From NCBI GenBank assembly GCA_964404205.1, contig CAYOJD010000036.1, positions 1 through 25,216 on the forward strand: a stretch of DNA of 25,216 nucleotides, given 5' to 3'. Origin of the DNA: CAZWBR01 sp964404205 (GTDB taxonomy: Bacteria; Bacteroidota; Bacteroidia; Bacteroidales; Prolixibacteraceae). The position numbers and the translations under genes are program-made. The notes under the pieces were generated by a model. That model saw only the letters and a program-made list of their open reading frames with translations. It did not search any database and had not been told where the DNA came from. The number at the start of each line of letters is the position of its first letter. The first letter of the stretch is position 1. This document shows positions 23,113-25,216 of this stretch, in pieces.

Positions 23113-23175
23113 CACCGAAAACCGGCTGAGAATGGATGTGCAGTTGAACCCGCACCTTATTGCGGCGAATGGATA

Positions 23176-23774
23176 TTACCTTCTTTTCTGTTCAAAAAAA
23201 TCTTTCATCAGCTGTTCACAATCGTTTTGCATGATACCGCCGGTAACCACCGTTTTGGGGTGCATCGCTTCCGAAGCATAGCGTTGATAGCCCCGTTTGG
23301 TATCGTATGCGCCAAAAACGACCCGCTCTACCTGCGACCAGCCCAATGCCCCGGCACACATCACGCAAGGCTCCACGGTTACATAAAGCGTACAACCGGT
23401 CAGGTATTTTGCCCCCAACAGGTTGGTAGCGGCCGTAATGGCCAGCATTTCGGCATGGGCGGTTACGTCGTTCAGCGTCTCGGTTTGGTTATGGGCGCGG
23501 GCGATAATCTTGTTTTGGCATACCACCACGGCACCCACCGGCACCTCGCCTTCGGCGAAAGCCTGCTGCGCTTCGGCCAGCGCCCGTTTCATAAAATANN
23601 NNNNNNNNNNNNNNNNNNNNNNNNNNNNNNNNNNNNNNNNNNNNNNNNNNNNNNNNNNNNNNNNNNNNNNNNNNNNNNNNNNNNNNNNNNNNNNNNNNCC
23701 TCGCCTTCGGCGAAAGCCTGCTGCGCTTCGGCCAGCGCCCGTTTCATAAAATAATCGTCGGTAAAAGGTTCCAT
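23176..23774 (-). CDS. tadA: tRNA adenosine deaminase TadA (interrupted by an assembly gap)
   Basis: TadA converts A34 to inosine in tRNA-Arg(ACG). The gene is split by 100 N at 23599-23698 flanked by two copies of the same 55 bp. Removing one copy and the gap (155 bp) leaves 444 bp, exactly 148 codons, giving an intact 147-residue protein beginning MEPFTDDYFMKRAL. In that form the deaminase motifs are His55-Ala-Glu57 and PCVMC (84-88) with Cys85 and Cys88 as zinc ligands. So the gene is probably whole in the organism. The start ATG is at 23774, close behind a -7 box. Confidence 0.88.
23544..23753. repeat. 55-bp duplicated flanks around a 100-N gap
   Basis: Positions 23544-23598 and 23699-23753 are identical over 55 bp and flank exactly 100 N (23599-23698), the usual placeholder for a scaffold join of unknown size. 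Because collapsing them restores tadA, the contig ends most likely overlap and were not merged. Confidence 0.9.
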
Positions 23775-23781
23775 CGCAGCG

Positions 23782-23789
23782 CAAAGGTA
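23782..23789 (-). promoter_or_regulatory. Putative tadA -7 element
   Basis: On the minus strand it reads TACCTTTG, matching TAnnTTTG, and ends 7 bp before the ATG at 23774. The transcript would have a leader of only a few bases. The -33 side is only a T run. Confidence 0.4.
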
Positions 23790-23901
23790 TAAAGTTGGGC
23801 GTCGAAAAAAAATAGTTCAGTTTTCTTGAAAAAAGATGTTAAAATCTGGTAACAAATTCATGCTGAATCCTATTAATAGTATATTTATCAAAACTGACAA
23901 A

Positions 23902-24615
23902 ATGAAAAAACTTGTTTTTCTGCTCCTGATGCTTCCGGGGATACTTTGGTCTCAGGAGGTTAATAAAAAAATCAAAATAGGCTCTATGGTTACTGAGATA
24001 TACCAGATAAGCGACGATACCAAAGTAAAGAACGGCAGTTACGTGGTGTTGTCGAATATGCAAGCCGATACTTTGGTATTGGGACAATACAGGGATGGGG
24101 TCAAAACCGGCCGGTGGAATTACCTCAAAAATGACGGTTCTATCATTATTCAATATGACTATACAGCCGACAGTTGTGCCTGGATACACCCGATGGTTTG
24201 TCACAGTGATACTTTTCTGGTTGGTACGGGAGATGGCAATTTTGCACCGGCTAAAGTGGAGCGGCCACCTCTGTTGATTGGATATTACAACGAAATGAAA
24301 ATACGGTTTGTTTCCGACTTTCACATTCCGAAGGAGATGCTTGGCAGTACTAAGCCATATTCATTTTCCGGCACTTATGTTATTGGCACCGATGGAAAGG
24401 TCAGCAATATTAATAGTGACGAGATAACAAATAAGTATTTCAAAAAATACTTCGAGAGTCGGTTTCAGGATTACGAATGGCAATTTTTGCCCGCTATTTT
24501 TAATGGTAAGCCGGTCGAGTGTAAGATGGTTGTTTTATTCTCAATCAATCCAAAACAGATTAAGCATCCTTCGCGGCAAAAAGCCTACATCCTTGAAATA
24601 AAAATTTATACTTAA
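23902..24615 (+). CDS. Exported protein with MORN-like and TonB-C-like regions
   Basis: The 237-residue product begins MKKLVFLLLMLPGILWSQ, a signal peptide; the ATG at 23902 is preferred over an upstream in-frame start (23836) for that reason. Residues about 45-88 contain GQYRDGVKTGRWNYLKNDGS, the pattern of MORN/YwqK-type repeats. The C-terminal third contains GTYVIGTDGKVSN and LPAIFNGKPVE followed by VVLFSI, which resembles the C-terminal domain of TonB, though no membrane anchor or proline spacer is present, so it is not a TonB energy transducer. The function is unknown. It lies on the opposite strand to tadA and ahead of another exported protein. Confidence 0.7.
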   Translation: MKKLVFLLLMLPGILWSQEVNKKIKIGSMVTEIYQISDDTKVKNGSYVVLSNMQADTLVLGQYRDGVKTGRWNYLKNDGSIIIQYDYTADSCAWIHPMVCHSDTFLVGTGDGNFAPAKVERPPLLIGYYNEMKIRFVSDFHIPKEMLGSTKPYSFSGTYVIGTDGKVSNINSDEITNKYFKKYFESRFQDYEWQFLPAIFNGKPVECKMVVLFSINPKQIKHPSRQKAYILEIKIYT

Positions 24616-24700
24616 TCGTTTGTCGGGTTCTGAACCTGGGTAAAACCTAATCTGAATTCCACTATCACAGATGGTTTTTCTTGTGCTGCGACTGGCTTTA

Positions 24701-24782
24701 ATAACGCAAATAATCGTTGCCCTAATCGGGCAACAGACGGTTTACAAAATCAAATTGCGATAATTAATAAAAGGTGCGTTAT
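24701..24782. repeat. Nested inverted repeats ending at the next start codon
   Basis: ATAACGCA (24701-24708) is inverted at TGCGTTAT (24775-24782), where the last bases are the start of the next ATG (24781). Inside are a perfect stem GTTGCCC-TAATC-GGGCAAC (24716-24734) and CGCAA/TTGCG arms. No T tract follows. It could be a structured leader or an attC-like recombination site. Confidence 0.55.
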
Positions 24783-25216
24783 GAACAAGTTAATTTTCTT
24801 GATGATATTATCATCCGTTATGCTGATTTCAAATCTTTCTTTTTCTCAGAATGAGATTAATGATGGAGATTACATTAAAAATGATAAAATAAATAAGTTT
24901 GTTGGTCGCTGGCAATGGATTTCAGGTGATACTTTATTTATTATTGTTTTTGAGAAAGAAAAGATGAAGTTGAAATCAGATAATGCCACTATAAATGCTG
25001 ATGCTTTAAAAGGTTGGCACCAATTTACTATTGGTGAGAAAGAAATTGAAAACACTATTTTATCTGATAAAAAAAGTATGACCGGAATAATTAGTAGGTT
25101 TGGTGATGAAAATAAATTGAACATTCTTTTTCGTGAAACAACAAAATCCAAATCAGGTGATGCAACTTTAGAATTGTTGCCCGGCGAAAAGGACAAGGCC
25201 CGGTGGGTTTTAAAAG
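24781..25216 (+). CDS. Exported protein, possibly DUF6705-like (partial, runs off the window)
   Basis: The frame is open from ATG at 24781 to the window end, 145 codons. It begins MNKLIFLMILSSVMLISNLS and continues FSQ, a signal peptide. A segment KFVGRWQWISGDTLFIIVFEKEK (40-62, quoted in part) resembles the start of DUF6705-type proteins of Bacteroidota; this is from memory and tentative. The gene is clearly AT-richer than the rest of the window, which may mean recent acquisition or simply a low-constraint exported protein. The start codon overlaps the right arm of an inverted repeat. Confidence 0.65.
   Translation, partial: MNKLIFLMILSSVMLISNLSFSQNEINDGDYIKNDKINKFVGRWQWISGDTLFIIVFEKEKMKLKSDNATINADALKGWHQFTIGEKEIENTILSDKKSMTGIISRFGDENKLNILFRETTKSKSGDATLELLPGEKDKARWVLK

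Noticed and set aside
23902..24615. TonB energy-transducer protein
   Set aside because: It has a cleavable signal peptide, no membrane anchor and no Pro-rich spacer, and no exbB/exbD neighbours; only a C-terminal resemblance.

Overview
The window is chromosomal DNA from a member of the Bacteroidota, most likely an environmental Bacteroidales/Marinilabiliales-type organism; the family cannot be fixed from sequence alone. Several promoters fit the Bacteroidota pattern (TTG or TTTG, 19 nt, TAnnTTTG) and there are no clear Shine-Dalgarno sites. The window also holds a DUF4837 lipoprotein, a BtuB-like TonB receptor, a periplasmic GH31 enzyme, a GldL-like membrane motif and a Bacteroidota-type NikR homologue. 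Most genes have similar, moderate GC; the last partial gene is clearly AT-richer.

Layout. 1-5040 (minus strand): the start of an exported protein, a DUF4837 lipoprotein, tatA, then the envelope/isoprenoid group rseP, dxr and an M23 peptidase. 5185-5398: an initiator tRNA-fMet transcribed divergently from the M23 gene, with an inverted repeat between the promoters. 5465-7855: a secreted GH31 alpha-xylosidase-like enzyme. 8163-9397: a DUF6051-like alpha/beta-hydrolase interrupted near its end by a 10-N gap. 9472-11779: a two-gene nikR-like/TonB-receptor unit. 11809-12432: the largest gene-free stretch, with 11-bp tandem repeats and a 27-bp inverted repeat. 12433-13221: a PadR regulator overlapping a small membrane-protein gene. 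13501-14385: a coiled-coil lipoprotein. 14587-18330: a convergent pair, a sigma-54-type response regulator and a hybrid histidine kinase with receiver and HPt domains. 18395-21169 (minus): yidD plus a three-gene metal ABC importer. 21349-23062 (plus): a small flavin reductase and rlmN. 23176-23774 (minus): tadA, broken by a 100-N gap with duplicated flanks that looks like an assembly artefact. 23902-25216 (plus): two exported hypothetical proteins, the last running off the window, with a nested inverted-repeat element between them.

How the parts work together. TatA, RseP, the M23 peptidase, YidD and the lipoproteins are envelope functions. The kinase and NtrC-like regulator form a probable phosphorelay resembling RteA/RteB in domain layout. 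Two metal-related loci are present: a Zn/Mn-type ABC importer, and a nikR-like gene followed by a TonB receptor.

The most unusual locus is the nikR-like/TonB unit. The regulator keeps the overall NikR frame but has replaced three of the four nickel ligands, and similar repeats spaced by 21 bp lie in front of both genes. Next in interest are the phased 11-bp repeats and long inverted repeat, the PadR promoter bracketed by a 13-bp inverted repeat with a probably leaderless start, and the folded element at 24701-24782. No complete mobile element, CRISPR array or rRNA gene was seen.
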